A stretch of DNA of 64,000 nucleotides from Rotaria macrura (GCA_900239685.1 OENT01000632.1:26762-90761), one strand, 5' to 3'; shown: positions 39,301 through 52,489, counted from the first letter of the stretch. A program made the numbers and translations. Notes: generated by a model from the letters alone, not told the origin.

Positions 39301-41482
39301 AATCATTCTGAGTTGTTATGTAATTGTTTAAAGTAAACGCATGTATCATGTGATACGTTTTGAATTTTTCCGAGGTAAACCTCGATTTTTTTCCTTGATT
39401 AAATTGAGAATTTTATTTGAAATAAATCTTGTATTACCGAAAACAATTGCCAATCGAAAACGTACTACTTAACTATTTTTTGCTAAATTTAATTAGAATA
39501 TGACATATACTGTCAGTCAAATAGCTTAACAGTCATTCGGTTGCGTTGTTGAAACGATTGGCTGAACGTCCAAATACTTCCAAATAATATCATCACAGGA
39601 GAGAGCATTGTCTGATAAGGAACGAAGGGTAGCTAGAAAAAAATTCTCACAATCAAATCGAACTAAACTAATCAAGAACACTTTGGTGTTATGCATCCAT
39701 AAAATATAGGTTTTCGAGATTTAGTGTTATGTTTCTAAGATAACTCTATAAGTAAGTCAAGTAATTTAATAACAGCTGACAACAGCAGCGCTTGAGTTGC
39801 TAATAAGATAGTTTGCTGGAAATGGAAGAGATTTGTAAAAACTATGTGTGGTAACATAACAGCTTCGAAGATGCTGTTTAGGGTATATTTATAAGTAGAA
39901 CTTTCTTGGTCTCCACAATTTATTCTCTAATTCATTATCATGTCACTGGTCTCATAATAATGTAAATAATAACTATTAGTGTGATTTACTTATGTGCATT
40001 ACTGACAAGTATGACTGGAAAAATGAAATACAAACTTTAACGTAAGATCGAAATAGTAGACCAATTTCATTTGAAGCAGCGATTATAGTTTGATTAAAGC
40101 TATACCATTGATCATTCTGGTAAAAATATACATGAGAAAATTGCTAAACTGTCAAATTATTCCGTGTAACTAATAAAATCTTTTTTTCTCATCGGATGGA
40201 ACCAATAAAAACTTGTATAATATCGTTCTTTCTTTCACTTGAAAAACTTTCGAAATAATAAATCTAACTATTTTTTAAAAAGAACTCAATTATAAATAAA
40301 AATGTTGTTCTGCCGTCCTAATTTCAAACACTTTGTCTATCTGTGCCTCTTTTCAATACACATCATTACAAATGATTCCATCTGTAAAACTACAAAGAAA
40401 ATCACTCTCTGCATTGCAATATAAATGATGAATTGTTTCCTAAAATTGTCTACAGAGAACATGAATAAGCTGCATCGGAGAAGAATCTAAAGCGAGATTT
40501 GGTTATTGGGTATACAACTTACAGCATTTTTGGCATGTGACAAATGCAGGTGTTGCTGTTATCTTATCAAACAAAACCGATATTTGGGCAAGTGAAACGG
40601 CGCGTAGATGCATTCACGTAGTCATTTTTACTTCTTTGTAAATCTTTCACAGAACACAAATTTATTCAATTAAAAATCACCAACGCCGAATCTTAGTATT
40701 CAGGAAATTCTTCAAGGACTTCCGATGTTGTTTCATCCCATATTACTTTCAATCTAAAATGTATCCATTTTCGATTCTATGGATTTATTCAGTGTAGTTT
40801 TCGATTCTTTATTTGTCTATGTGCAGCAGTGGTTGCTGCTATCTCGAACAAGTGCACAAAATATTTAAGAAAATGAATACAATTGAGTTGTTGAGAATTT
40901 CTTGAGGAAGTCAATGATTTCGTTTTCAGGATATTTGTATACTCAACAGCGAAGTACGGATGAAAAACATATTTCGTTCTGTGAGTGTCGGGTGTCGATG
41001 TAGCTGTGGTCGCGGGGCTGATACTATGGTTCACCCTAGTTTGGTCGAAAGAAAAAATGTCGAAAAATAGGAACTTCGCAGAAAATGGTGAAGTGTAAAA
41101 TGATCGAAAGATGAAAATTATGAAAGTACAGAAATTCTTTTCCCCCGAAGACTAACAGTCGTTGAGCTTTGTTCGATATTATGAATGAGATATTTCTGTC
41201 TACATTAGTAGATGTATCCATTGGATTCGATAATATTTAGTGTGAAAAATCTAAAAGTAGGGAAAAATGTTTCTTGTCTCGCTTGTTCATTTTTGTTTAA
41301 TAACAAAGATCTTTATGTCAACTAAGAATGGATTATTTAACTAGCCGATACCAACAATTTTAAAGAATACTACGTTGCATTAATTTAATGACGGTGTTAT
41401 CCTCGGTTGAGTTACATAGTGCTCTGGTGTGTCTGTGACAAGTCACCAATTTTAAACATCCTAAATATTATCTGTATATACG

Positions 41483-41513
<31 letters not shown>

Positions 41514-43210
41514 AATTTCGAATTTTTTTATTTATATCTCTAGTATTGGACATTTTTACATTTCGATGTTTTTTATAGCTCGACATTTGAGTTTTCGATA
41601 TTTGTATTTTTTACATTATTACCATTCGACATTTTTATTTTCGACATTTTAGCTTCGGCACTTTTGCTTTCGACGTTACTAGGGGGAATCGATAATTTGT
41701 GTAGCGTCTTCCGAATTCATGACCAACAGGATCGGCATCCATATAGACACACAGTTACACCCTTTAGATCGTATTCCACCACTTATTACCTTAAGTGGTT
41801 CTAATTCGTTGCTCTTCTATTCACCCCATTATATTCTCAAATTATTGGGTTGTAAAAGATCATAGTCGACCATCCACCACCACTACCATCACAAGATGTA
41901 CACTCCGGCGTTTATGATCGTGTTATCTACAGTCATAAAGTAAGGAATAGACAACATAAAAAAAGAGTATTTATTGCTGGTTGTGATGTGCACAGTTGCT
42001 TACCATTGAAATCATTCGACTTTGATATTGTGAGCAAGACGAGAGAGCAGGTGATGACTTGAATCGATATCAGACAGGAATAAATTTAGACGTAGAGATC
42101 ACCACCTGTAAGTAGGTGCACTGAAGAAATTAGAAAAGGTTCTTTCCTCGGGTTGGTCAATAGAATCATGTTTCTAAACCTTCGTGTGTAATCAAAAGAA
42201 GGTTTGTGCCAAAACTTTCGAAATCTTCGGAGTTTCTAAGGGAATTCAGGAGAGTTTTGCATTAAATCATGATATATTCCATGAAACCTCGAAGATTTCA
42301 TCATCATTATTAGTATGAGACATTTTCCTCGCCGAGATAATTTTTTTGAAGGATTCACAGTGAGAATGTTTACATTGTGTCTAGGGAAAGAAACATATTA
42401 TGGTTAGATCATTTATTGTCTAAGTAGAGGTTCACACTACGTCAGGTCCTAGAATTCTTCTTACATACGTAAAATAAGTGACTATTTAATGAATAAATCT
42501 GACTCATACCTGGTTTAACTTATGATTTTCTAGAAGAAATCCATATAGATTTGAGAACGAAATGGTTGAATGAATCAGCACAGCTGATGTCACCGAAGAG
42601 CAGAAATCTGAGAAAACACCTATTATTAGAAGGCACATTGATCAGAGGAGTAAGGATGTACTCACACACTATAACACTAATGCTAATGTACGTATGATTC
42701 CTTCTTCGAAATTGAGTCATCTATTACATAAGTTCATCTATTCAGTTGTTTCATTTGTATATGAGTTTCTGGTTCCTACTGATCAGTCGGGTTAATGATG
42801 AACAAAGTTTATACATGCATTCATTTCTGCATATTTGTCTAGAGACGAGGGTCATCGGTGAGATCGTACTTGTGTTGTAAGCCGAATTAGGCCATCACTC
42901 GATTTGACAGTTTGCTTAAAATTGTTCAAGGTCAGTAGTGCACTTTTCTTTAGAGAGAGATGAATGATGGTACAACTAAAATATTTTCACTTGAAAGAAG
43001 GAGCAGAGTTCGAGGAGAATCACCGGGGCTAAAAACATTAAAGAAACAAACACACAGATAATTGATCTGCAATCAAATATAATTCGATTAGAAGAACAAC
43101 CTATACATTTGATTATATCGAAGCAGGAGAATCATAAGGATACTGTTAAAAGTCTATTTTTAGACGGTACACTGGTTTTAGTTTTAATTGGCTTGCACTA
43201 GCGAAAAATT
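36309..43210. other. Long gene-poor region
   Basis: 6.9 kb without a gene I can support. A 96-codon open frame at 37795-38085 and the open stretch just upstream (from about 37675) resemble nothing I recognise. A TA microsatellite sits at about 41481-41510, inside a possible inverted-repeat element (41033-41686). There is no continuation of the sodium channel. Confidence 0.45.
41033..41686. mobile_element. Possible element with degenerate inverted ends
   Basis: The left end (ccctagtttggtcgaaag) and the inverse of the right end (ccctagtaacgtcgaaag) match well for about 18 bases, and both continue into loose repeats of gtcgaaaa/atgtcgaa. The right flank holds several (t)tcgacattt units from about 41570. 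No target duplication and no coding capacity. Weak but repeated structure. Confidence 0.45.
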
Positions 43211-44479
43211 ATGGGAGACGCCAGACATTGTGATTCTAATATCATGCAAGAAAGTGGTTCTGCATCTTCGTCAGGCCCTCATGTGACTATTGATCTAAAT
43301 GATGATGATCTTACTGAAGAGGCCAAGCTACAATTCGGTTTCCATACTGAAATCTTTCGGGCATTTCAAATGAATGCCAGAGCACTGGGTACAAATGATT
43401 GGTTGTCAACGTTGGGCCACTGCGCTAAAATTCGAATGCTTGAACAGCAATACACAAACTGCAAGAGTGTACTAAACTACATGGCTGCCCATGGACAGTT
43501 CACAACAACAGCATCGATGTTGCCTCCTCCACTCATTCTGTGTGGTCTACCTAGAACAGGCTCTACGCTTCTCTACAATTTGCTTGCTTGTGACCCTGCA
43601 TGTCGGGCACCATTGATGACAGATATGCAGCGACCAGTCCCACCATTGGCTCGCTCTGATATTACAGAACAGATTCGCCGAGATCGTCTCGTATCAGCAA
43701 TGAGTAACGAAAAGAAATTGGTAGGTGATATCGATTGGGAGAAACAGTTTCAAGCATCACATCCAAAGCAGCCATATGAGGAAGATCTGCTCATTCTTGG
43801 TCAAGCTGGGTTGGATTTCCTTCAAGTGCTCGTACCTCACGACAAGAAAGACCTTCTCGAGTGGTTTTTCAATGGACCCAGCAAAGATTTTGCCTATGCT
43901 TACCATAAAACATTTGTTCAAATGCTAAATAATATCGATCCACCACCATCCCATTGGGTTTTGAAAACGCCGGTGCATATATGCTTCATGGACACACTCT
44001 TACGACACTATTCCTCTGCTTCACTAATCATGATCCATCGTCGAATGGATGAGGTGGTGCCTTCCTGGCTTCGTTTGGCCTTTGTGGACTCGCGTCCTTA
44101 CCTGAATAACACCAAAGTCGATGAAGCAATCGCCAGCATTGTTGACTACGAACTGAATCTGTTGGATACTATGATGCAACGATTGATCGAATTTCGTGGT
44201 GCATATCAAGGCAATGCAATTTTCGACGTTCTGTATGAAGATCTAGTTATGAAACCGATCGAGACCGTTCGTCGCATCTACGAACGCTTTGGACTTGGCT
44301 GGTCGGAAGAATTTGAATCGAACATGATAGCATGGCTTCATGACAATCCTCAAGGCAAACAAGGACGTAATTCTTACTCACTCGAAGAGTTCGGTTTCAC
44401 GTACGACGCAATCGATCAACGTTATCAGGAATATTCCAACATGTTCCTGAACCCTCAAATCTCTATTAACGGATTGTGA
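43211..44479 (+). CDS. PAPS-dependent sulfotransferase family protein (Sulfotransfer_3 type)
   Basis: 422 aa, intronless. Transfers sulfuryl groups from PAPS to an unknown acceptor. The 5'-phosphosulfate binding loop is at residues 113-121 (LPRTGSTLL), preceded by the strand PPPLILCG. A 3'-phosphate binding region lies near 250-290 (HWVLKTPVH, then SASLIMIHRRMDEVVPSW). The C-terminal part carries VLYEDLVMKP and the helical tail typical of the family. The first ~100 residues are a family-specific helical lead. Base composition is clearly richer in G+C than the flanks, and there are no introns, unlike the spliced genes to the left. Close relatives of this architecture occur in bacteria and in bdelloids, so acquisition by transfer is possible; retroposition is the alternative. 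No signal peptide, so probably cytosolic. Confidence 0.85.
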   Translation: MGDARHCDSNIMQESGSASSSGPHVTIDLNDDDLTEEAKLQFGFHTEIFRAFQMNARALGTNDWLSTLGHCAKIRMLEQQYTNCKSVLNYMAAHGQFTTTASMLPPPLILCGLPRTGSTLLYNLLACDPACRAPLMTDMQRPVPPLARSDITEQIRRDRLVSAMSNEKKLVGDIDWEKQFQASHPKQPYEEDLLILGQAGLDFLQVLVPHDKKDLLEWFFNGPSKDFAYAYHKTFVQMLNNIDPPPSHWVLKTPVHICFMDTLLRHYSSASLIMIHRRMDEVVPSWLRLAFVDSRPYLNNTKVDEAIASIVDYELNLLDTMMQRLIEFRGAYQGNAIFDVLYEDLVMKPIETVRRIYERFGLGWSEEFESNMIAWLHDNPQGKQGRNSYSLEEFGFTYDAIDQRYQEYSNMFLNPQISINGL

Positions 44480-46673
44480 ACTAATTATAAATGGGTGATT
44501 CGTTCTAGAATATCCTAGTGATGAGACTTTTTTATGCTAAGAATCATCGAATCAGTTAACCATAGATACTTTTCATCTTCATTATATTGAAAAATTCTGT
44601 TTCATACTTTTTTGAACATTTGGCATGAGCTCCAAGCTAAGATCTAAGTCGATACATAGTGAAAAATAATTGGAATTATCAAGTAAAACGTCATCAACAT
44701 CAGAGAGATTAGGGCGTGGTTGTGGCTATGGCTGAGCGATTGAACCTGTATGAAGGGAAGACCTAAATCATCAGCTATCCTCACTTTCTTCTAATATGTG
44801 CAGTCTAAATCAAAGCTAGCAGTCATTCTCTTGGAACGTGCTAGTTTTCCTTTTTCTTGCCTATTATATGCAACTCTCCCACCAAAGGTGTAAGTGGTTG
44901 AGAATGGCACAAAAAAATTTTCTTTACTTTAGAAAGACAAGTACCATTGCTCTGTTAATGAAAACAGTACTGTTTGATTTTGAAGTCCACATCACAATTT
45001 ATTGTGACAAAATTGTAACCCACACCGAATCTACTGTCAGCGATGAATTTATTTCTTAAATTTAATGGTATCATTTTTCTTTAAATTGCGAAGTATTTTA
45101 GTCGGTCACAGAAGGCGCACATTTTTTTGCGGGTATCAGAATAAACTGTATAAAAGGAAAAACTTTGAAATTTGTTGCCTGTCTCATCAAGATACGTATT
45201 GGCATGTTGTGATCCCATTATTATTGGATGTCGTGTTTTTCGGATTTTCCTCTAAGTCTGATTGCACTCAGTTTCTCGTGCAGCTGAGATATGTTTTCAA
45301 AAAAAAGACTTATTCGAGAATGATTTTTGTTCATTGTAGAAGCATGAAGAAAAAATAGTTTGCACCGGATTGCCAGAGTAGAATGAAGTAATGTAAATGC
45401 GCGTTCAAAGCGATCAACGGTACTCAACTTTTACTGAAAATTATTAGAGTGTTGTAGATTTTACACGTCACGGCACTTGATTAACATTATATTAGGTAAA
45501 TAATTATTTGTCTTATCTGAAAGAACAACTTTCAGTTCAAGAACACCGACAGTAAAGATCAAATTGAAAACCAAAACCAAAACCACAATAAAAGAGATGA
45601 TTGATGAGATAAAGATAGTACGCATTCACTATCATTTCTTTTATTTTCATTTGAGTATATCAGGTTGTATTATATCTTGTTTTCTCTGGGTTTTTACAAA
45701 CAACAAGTTATACATAGAGTTTTGATCTCAAAATCTAGACACTGATTAATTGTGAATATGAAAATTAAGAAAAAAAACGGTGAGTGAATGAAGTAGTCCT
45801 TCACTGGTGAAGTAATTCAATAGAAAATAAGTATTCTGCGAGCCCTTGAAATTCATAACTGAAATATAAATGTAAGTTACTTGACATCAGTTTGATTACT
45901 ATCTCTAAGTAATCTGTTTTAGAACTTGTCACAGATGACTGTGACGCCATGTTTCATTTGGAAAAGTGCTTGCTCAGTTGCATTCAGCAGAGTTTCTATC
46001 ATTGAGTTGCACTCGATGACTTCTGTAAAGAACAGACTCAAATTTGTTACGAGTGGCATTCAATTCAGGTAAGGCTCAACTTAAAGCCTCTACTTTTCAG
46101 CGGTTTTAAATATGAGCGGCTCCAATGAATTGCAACATTTTAACAGCAAAGAGTAAATCTCCTTCGGGCAGATTAGACGAAGGTTTTATTTTGCCAGTCA
46201 ACTGTCAGTTCATTGTTTGAATCGACCTCTTAACGTATTTTTATAGCTTCACATAAATATTTTCCTGTTCTACACTGCTTTTAAAGATAATGAGATGAGC
46301 AAGAAGTTCACCACTTGGCAACATTTAGCCAAGATTTCCAGAATGGCTTACTTATAGTCTCAGGCAAACAAAAGACAACTGAAAAGTCTAGTCGAATTGC
46401 TAGTCATGACGAAGTGGCCTGTCTAGTCTTTTTCTCAAACCGACTGCAATATGATATGACTAGTCCGAAATCATGTGTAGTCCACTGATTACGTCATGAC
46501 TACTCCAGTGATGGGTATAATTTGATTGAATATGGGTAATCTTTTACTAAAAGAGGATTTGACATGTAGCACTGTCAAGTTACCCGTCCGGAAAATATCA
46601 AATTTAAATAATCAGATTGTACATAATTCTGTATACGACCAGTAATACCCTTATTCTTTGTTTGAGTCTGAAC
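44480..46673. other. Region without recognisable gene
   Basis: No supported gene. A 97-codon open frame at 45065-45358 has no motif, and its flanks show no splice logic that I can follow. Confidence 0.4.
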
Positions 46674-47237
46674 CAGGGTTGCCGCCTCTTCCGCTTTATC
46701 ACCATTTTCCGGCTATTTCAGTTAAAAGACTTTCATTTGGTTCTTCATAATTCGACATGGAGAAAAATTTGATACTGTTCAATAAACTATGATCACTGTG
46801 CTATATGGTCTGCCATGACAGTTATTAATCAATCTGCTAACTTTCTGGCACAACATTAAAATTTTGATAGGAAAGAAAGACTTTTCTCTGTTCAGATTAA
46901 CGTAGTAAAAACACCGTTCTACTTTCCATTGATAGCTAATTCTGCTGACCCATTTTTTCTCTTCTACATTGACACAGAAAAAAAGGCACAAATCCGAAAA
47001 TTCAAACAGATAATATTTGAGAATGAACATCATCATGAAAATCGAAAACAGCAACAATAATGCTACAATCATGTAAACATAAAGCTATAGAAACCACAAG
47101 GGGTGCTTATGAATTCACGGATTATCTATATCTAAATCGACTTTTACTTCATAAAACTATACAAAACTCAAAAGCTCATGAACAGTATAGCTGTTCGCTG
47201 TTTTCAGCTTTTTCTACCTCATGAGGTGGGAACCCTG
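46674..47237. mobile_element. hAT-type non-autonomous element
   Basis: 564 bp with ends CAGGGTTGCCGCCTC and its inverse (GAGGTGGGAACCCTG, two mismatches). Flanking 8-mers are gtctgaac (46666-46673) and gtctagac (47238-47245), 6 of 8 identical and close to the hAT target preference nTCTAGAn. No transposase is encoded. Confidence 0.72.
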
Positions 47238-48109
47238 GTCTAGACTACTCTAAATGATAGAAATATAAGGGTGAAGATAAGATTCAAAGAAGCATACGAC
47301 ATATCAGTTACCCAGTGTTTAGCCGATTGAGCTATATGATCAATTTAACAGACTCTACATATAAGTAGACATTTCAAGATGCTATTTCGTATGAATATGC
47401 TCGTTATTTTTTCAGTAGTTGATAATAATAGAAAATTACTGTCACAGAAAAAATTAATTGCATCGAAATAAATAAGATATTTAATTTTTTTTAAATATTC
47501 TGAAGCATTATTTTTACTTGTCACAAAAGTCTGCGTAATCAAGTTTTAGTAAAAACACTATTATTACTAAGTTATACAATACAAGATAATTTTAAATTAT
47601 CAAAAACAGTGTTTTAGATTATAGTTTGAGTTTATCATTTATTTCAATTTTCGAAACGAAAATTTAAAAATAGACTAAATTTTTTAACGCAATTAATCAT
47701 TATTAACATCTAAATTAGTACCAATTTCGTCTAACACAAAGGACTATATAAAAAAATTACGTTTATAATCAATTTTTTCAAATTAATTTACAGATTATTA
47801 TGGTTTTCAAGAGATACAAGTTGATAACTTTCGCATAGAACCAAATGCCGTATTTTGGATTTTAATGAGATATATTTGCTTCAATATACTGAAATACTTT
47901 TACTATGAAGAACTGGAAAATCCTAACTATTCAAAAGTTTTCGATAACATTCTTCGATATAAATAATAGATGAAATTTAAATGTAAACAAAATACAAGCT
48001 TATATTAGCTAGTCTACGTAAGCGACGAAAGGTTGTTGTTGAATAGAAGGTGCTCAATTCATATCGTCGGATTCTGCTCATTTTCATATATGTGATAGAA
48101 GTAAGTGTT

Positions 48110-48560
48110 TGATGCATTTTGGTGGGAGCCGATTCAAAAAATATCGAACCGTTGGATTTTTATTCGAGTTTTACGAAGTCCCCCCGAAAATCCTACTTTT
48201 ACAAAAGGGGATTTGAGGCACCCTATATCTCAAGAAAGGTTGAGCTGATTAAGCTGAAATTTTTAGTGGCTTCATATGTCATGTAGTACTGCATTTAAAA
48301 GAACTTTCAGTTCAATCGAGTAATTCCTTGGTATTCTATGGATTTCTCAAAAAAAAACAGAAACCAGCTCTTTTGAGAATTTTCACGGTTCATATCTCTG
48401 AACTGAAAATACATACGAGTCTGAAATTTTGCTTGTATATGCAGCTCAGTTAAGTCTCTTCACAGATAAAATTTCAGCTTCTATCAGCGAAGAGTTTGGC
48501 CAGGGTGCTCTGAAAAAAATCGGATTTTTGTGAAAAACCGGATTAGGACCTCAATTTTCT
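48110..48560 (+). repeat. Diverged copy related to the VTI1B intron palindrome arm
   Basis: The stretch with atatcgaaccgttggattttt, tttacg and a CCCC run followed by aaaatc runs parallel to 6385-6450 (atatggaaccgttgaattttt, tttacgg, cccctaaaaatc). The similarity continues through a gagctgat…aagctgaaa block. It is a single arm only, with substantial divergence, so the family is dispersed in this genome. Confidence 0.6.
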
Positions 48561-49029
48561 AGACTCGTCGCAACTGAATTTTTACCGCAGTTGTCTAGTC
48601 TGAAAGAGTAAATTGTGGCCTATAAAACGACGCAAAAAGACACTTCGGACGAGCAGAAACGGCTTTGGGATGGATTCGTCTATTCCGGCTCGAAAACAAA
48701 ACAATTGGGGTATTGGACTTCCCAACTGAGAACATAAAGAGTGACGAGGAATCATCATATTGAGTGTCTCAATGGATTTTCGTATGGATAACAACATGTT
48801 ACTACTCGTGGATACGAATGCAACACTAAGACTCACATTGTCCTTATGAAATACACTGCACATCAGGACAAGGCTACTCAAACGCTCACCAATGGTGATA
48901 GCGGGATTCCAACGCCTAGAAGAGCATTTGTGTAGTCCTTCGCGAGTTTTCAATTTTTTTTACAGTGCGAAGCTTTGTATAGCGATCGTCAGAAAAACTT
49001 TAAATGCAGTACGAAGAACAGCATTTATG

Positions 49030-50395
49030 CAGACGTTCGCGTCGCGATGATCTCGAGAACCGAAGATCGTACAACGGCCTTTCAAACGCTAGATCAAAGT
49101 ATCGACATCGAATATGTTCCTTTCTTTTCAAAATTCCGTCTAGCGTGTTCCGTTCATGAGATAATAGCGTCCGAAAATGCCGATTTTCAACATAATTTGC
49201 CTTTACTTTATTTCGAGACAATTAAAACGAAAACGCAAACAAGAAAGTTAGGCGCCACTCAATTGATATCATATCTGAAACAGCTGCTCATACAGCTGAT
49301 AGGAAAAAGTGACTCATCGAGATAATTAATCGATGAAGTATCAATGATTTTCGAAAATATCTGTAGATATCATTTGAGACGACTGACGGGCTGATAAATA
49401 CTACAGTAACTGGTTTTCATCTTAAGCCTATGTTAGATCTAATTGTCGAAGAAAACTCTTCGTCTTTCAGTAGTAAATTACAACAAAATATTTCTGATTC
49501 CTTGGAATGATTGAGATATATACGTCGAGATACTGCTCGTTCTTTATGCAAAATTGGCTCTTCCTAAGATCGAAGGTAGTGCTTCGCATCGCATTCCGTA
49601 CTCGAGTGAAGCTCGCGTACCATCTAGTTTTTCTTTCACGACCTACGCATCCAAAGTCCATATGTTGTGTCCCGATGATCTCGAGAACTGAATGTCGTAC
49701 TACAGTCGTTCAAACGCTGGATCGAAGTATCGACATCGAATCAGTTCCTTTTTTCAAAATTTCCTGTATCAACTTTCGTTCTCCCAAAGTAAAATATGGA
49801 TATTAATATAATCTATGGATTTTATTTTTCAATATGGCGACTCAAAACACCGAGTTTCGGCGCGTATTTTATGAGATTAATATTCGCATGCAGAAAAAGT
49901 TAGCATCAATGTACTATTGATGACATCTGTACAATTAATTATCAAGTCTTTGTAGATGACTACTACATTTTCTGGCTCGAAATTAGTGCTTCGCACCGAG
50001 TTTCGGTTTCGAGCTCTGCTCGACTACCATCTAGTTTCTTTTTAACTATACTTACGCATCCAAGATCCATATTTTGTGTCGCGATGATGTCGAGAACGAA
50101 ACATCGTCAGATTCTAGTTCAAGCATCATCAGAATCATTGAGATTCTAATAGGTACCAAATTTTCTCCAATTTCCTCTATCACCTTTCGTTCGCCCAAAG
50201 TAAAATCCGGATATTAATAATAATATTTGGATTCTATTTTCGTTAAATTGGCACTAACAGATCGAGGGTTGGCGCTGATCTCAGCACAGCGATTAATTAT
50301 CGCTAGCAGAAACAATTAGCATCGATGTGTTACTGATGACATCTTTTCAATTAATTATCAAATCTTTCTAGAGGACTATTAAAGTTTTAAGTTAT
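49030..50395 (+). repeat. Tandem repeat block, unit about 415 bp
   Basis: Two long copies (about 49545-49970 and 49975-50395) share, in order: accatctagttt.tttt, acgcatccaa..tccatat, cgatgat.tcgagaac, the cgttc.cccaaagtaaaat stretch, and a terminal tgatgacatct…caattaattatcaa stretch. A third partial copy of the inner part is at about 49045-49150 (cgatgatctcgagaaccgaa, atcgacatcgaat). Copies are diverged by substitutions and small indels. Open frames inside have no recognised domain. Confidence 0.7.
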
Positions 50396-50737
50396 AGTAC
50401 ACTTCGGTTTTCATTCACTTGAAAATAGATGCTTCTACAATTAGAAATTCTATTCCTATCAAAACTGCGTTCCCATATGAAAAGAATACATTGCAGTGTC
50501 CATTATTTGCAAAAATCGAGCACATGTAATGCATGAGAACTAAAACGTTTTCTCTGACTAATAACAGATTAGTGGTCGACCGTCTTCACACGTTACAATC
50601 GAGTCTGTTTCTAATTTGAGTGATTGATAGTAGTGTGCAATAAAAAAGGAATAGTCCAAATGTATTGTGCTTGTAATGAATATTTTTTCTAATAAAAATT
50701 TATTTAGAATTTCAAGCAACTGAAAGCACTTCTGGCA

Positions 50738-52192
50738 TTATAGAAACTGAACAGTTGCGAAACTTAGAACCAATAGTAGTGAAATTGGATTAATTCGTTG
50801 CCCTTGAGAAGTGGTTGAGTTTCGTTTCGGCAACAAATCGTAAACAAACATTAATCGAGTTGCTTCTCGTCTTCCACTCATAAGGGCACCATGGGCATAA
50901 CCATAGGCATCTGTACTGGTAGCTTCACCAGCAAATAATAGTCGATCACTAATTGGTTCAGCTAAATACGACGGATCTTCATAGCTCTGATGCAATGAAA
51001 CGTAAGAGTAGGAACCATTTGAAAATGGATCTTGTTTCCAGTAAGTCAAATAGCTATCAGCTGGCGTAGGAATCGTTCTGTTAGGAAACACTTCGTGCAG
51101 AGCCTGCATAAGTACTTCTATTACTTCATCTTTGTTAAGAGTCGTTTCGATTCGATACGCCTCTTTACCGACGAAATAGCATATCAATGCCGGCTTGTCG
51201 TGCCATTTGTTCACATTGACCCAATAACCGAATTCAGTTGGCTTGTGTCAAACACGCATAAAATATTAGTCGGTAGAATACCACCAGGCTTCGTCCCACA
51301 ACAAAACGGCTTTGTCTAAAATTGCGAATCCTAATCGATCGATCGCATTCAATTTCCATTGTGGTAGTGAAGGACTAAATTCAATTTTTCCAGCTTTCAA
51401 CACTCCAAATGGTACTGTAACAACGACAAACTCTGCTTGATAAAATTCTTCATTTGCAGTTGTCACTTCCACTGAATTTTCATCATAGCTAATTTTTGTG
51501 ACAATTTTTCCAAGTTGAATATTTCCAGCACTTTTAGCTAAATGGTCAATCAATGCCACATAGCCGGTTTCTTGAAACACATGTTCTTCACCATAGTGTA
51601 GTGATGTCACATCGAAAAAGCCTTTGGCACCGATCGTATCCAATTCAGTTCCTTCATAGCTCTCAATTGCAAAGTGTAGAAAGCTATAGAAAGCGTGGAT
51701 TTCCTGTTCCGTCATGTTTCTTTGAGTTACGAATGCATTGGCATAGTACTGGAGTGATACATGTGCCACCTCTATTTTAATCTGATTCCTAACGTACGTT
51801 ACATAGTCACGAAACCAGCTGCTCACATCGAAGCTACTGCAGTTAGACGGATAAATGGGAAGCAGATCAGTTTGCAGCGTACCACGCGTGCGAATCTTTG
51901 CTTCTTGCACCAAATCCCACAATGGATTTGTCAGTAGGCCACTTGAAATTGAGCCATTGACCCCATGAATCCAAGCTGCTCCTAAGTCAAACACATATCC
52001 ACCTTTAGAGCGAACTGACCATATTCGGCCGCCTATTCGGTTGCGCGCTTCTAATATAATTGTTTCAATACCGTTTTGGTGTAAAAGACGAGCGATTTCT
52101 AAACCTGAGAGACCAGCACCAATAATCAAAACTTTAGCTTGGGTTGCATTTAACCGCTTTGAAAGTATTGTAGATTGCAACAAATTGGGAGT
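50738..52192 (-). pseudogene. Flavin amine oxidase (polyamine oxidase-like), interrupted
   Basis: FAD-dependent amine oxidase of the polyamine/spermine oxidase family. The N-terminal part (52192-51269) has the dinucleotide motif GAGLSGLE, the LEARNRIGGRI motif about 20 residues later, and GAAWIHG. The C-terminal part (about 51255-50738) has LLFAGEATSTDAYGYAHGAL, the family's FAD-binding end, then a hydrophobic tail (ISLLLVLSFATVQFL) that could be a membrane or lipid-anchor signal. Both parts are in the same frame. They are separated by two stops (TAA at 51268-51266, and TGA about 8 codons later), and no in-phase intron removes them. The first exon begins at an acceptor (ttctag at 52193) without its own ATG; an upstream exon was not found. 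Probably a recent pseudogene, since everything else is intact. Confidence 0.75.
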
Positions 52193-52489
52193 CTAGAAAT
52201 GATACCGAAAATGTTCCGTCTGCTAGAAAACTATTTAAAGCAAAGTTAGAGATTAAAGTAGCTCTCCACGAATTCTAGCAATAAACAAGCCAATAATACG
52301 ATGCAGTGAGAGAAATTTGATTGCCAACTATCAAAATGTTTACTAAGTTTCTAGGATCCTAAGCAGTCATTGAAATTTTCTTCAAAACTAAAAACCTATT
52401 TCGTGTGTCACTTTAATGCTCAACGATTACCTCTTCAACTAATATGAATTAGATTTTAATTGAACTAATACCTAAAAAAACCGTTTCCT

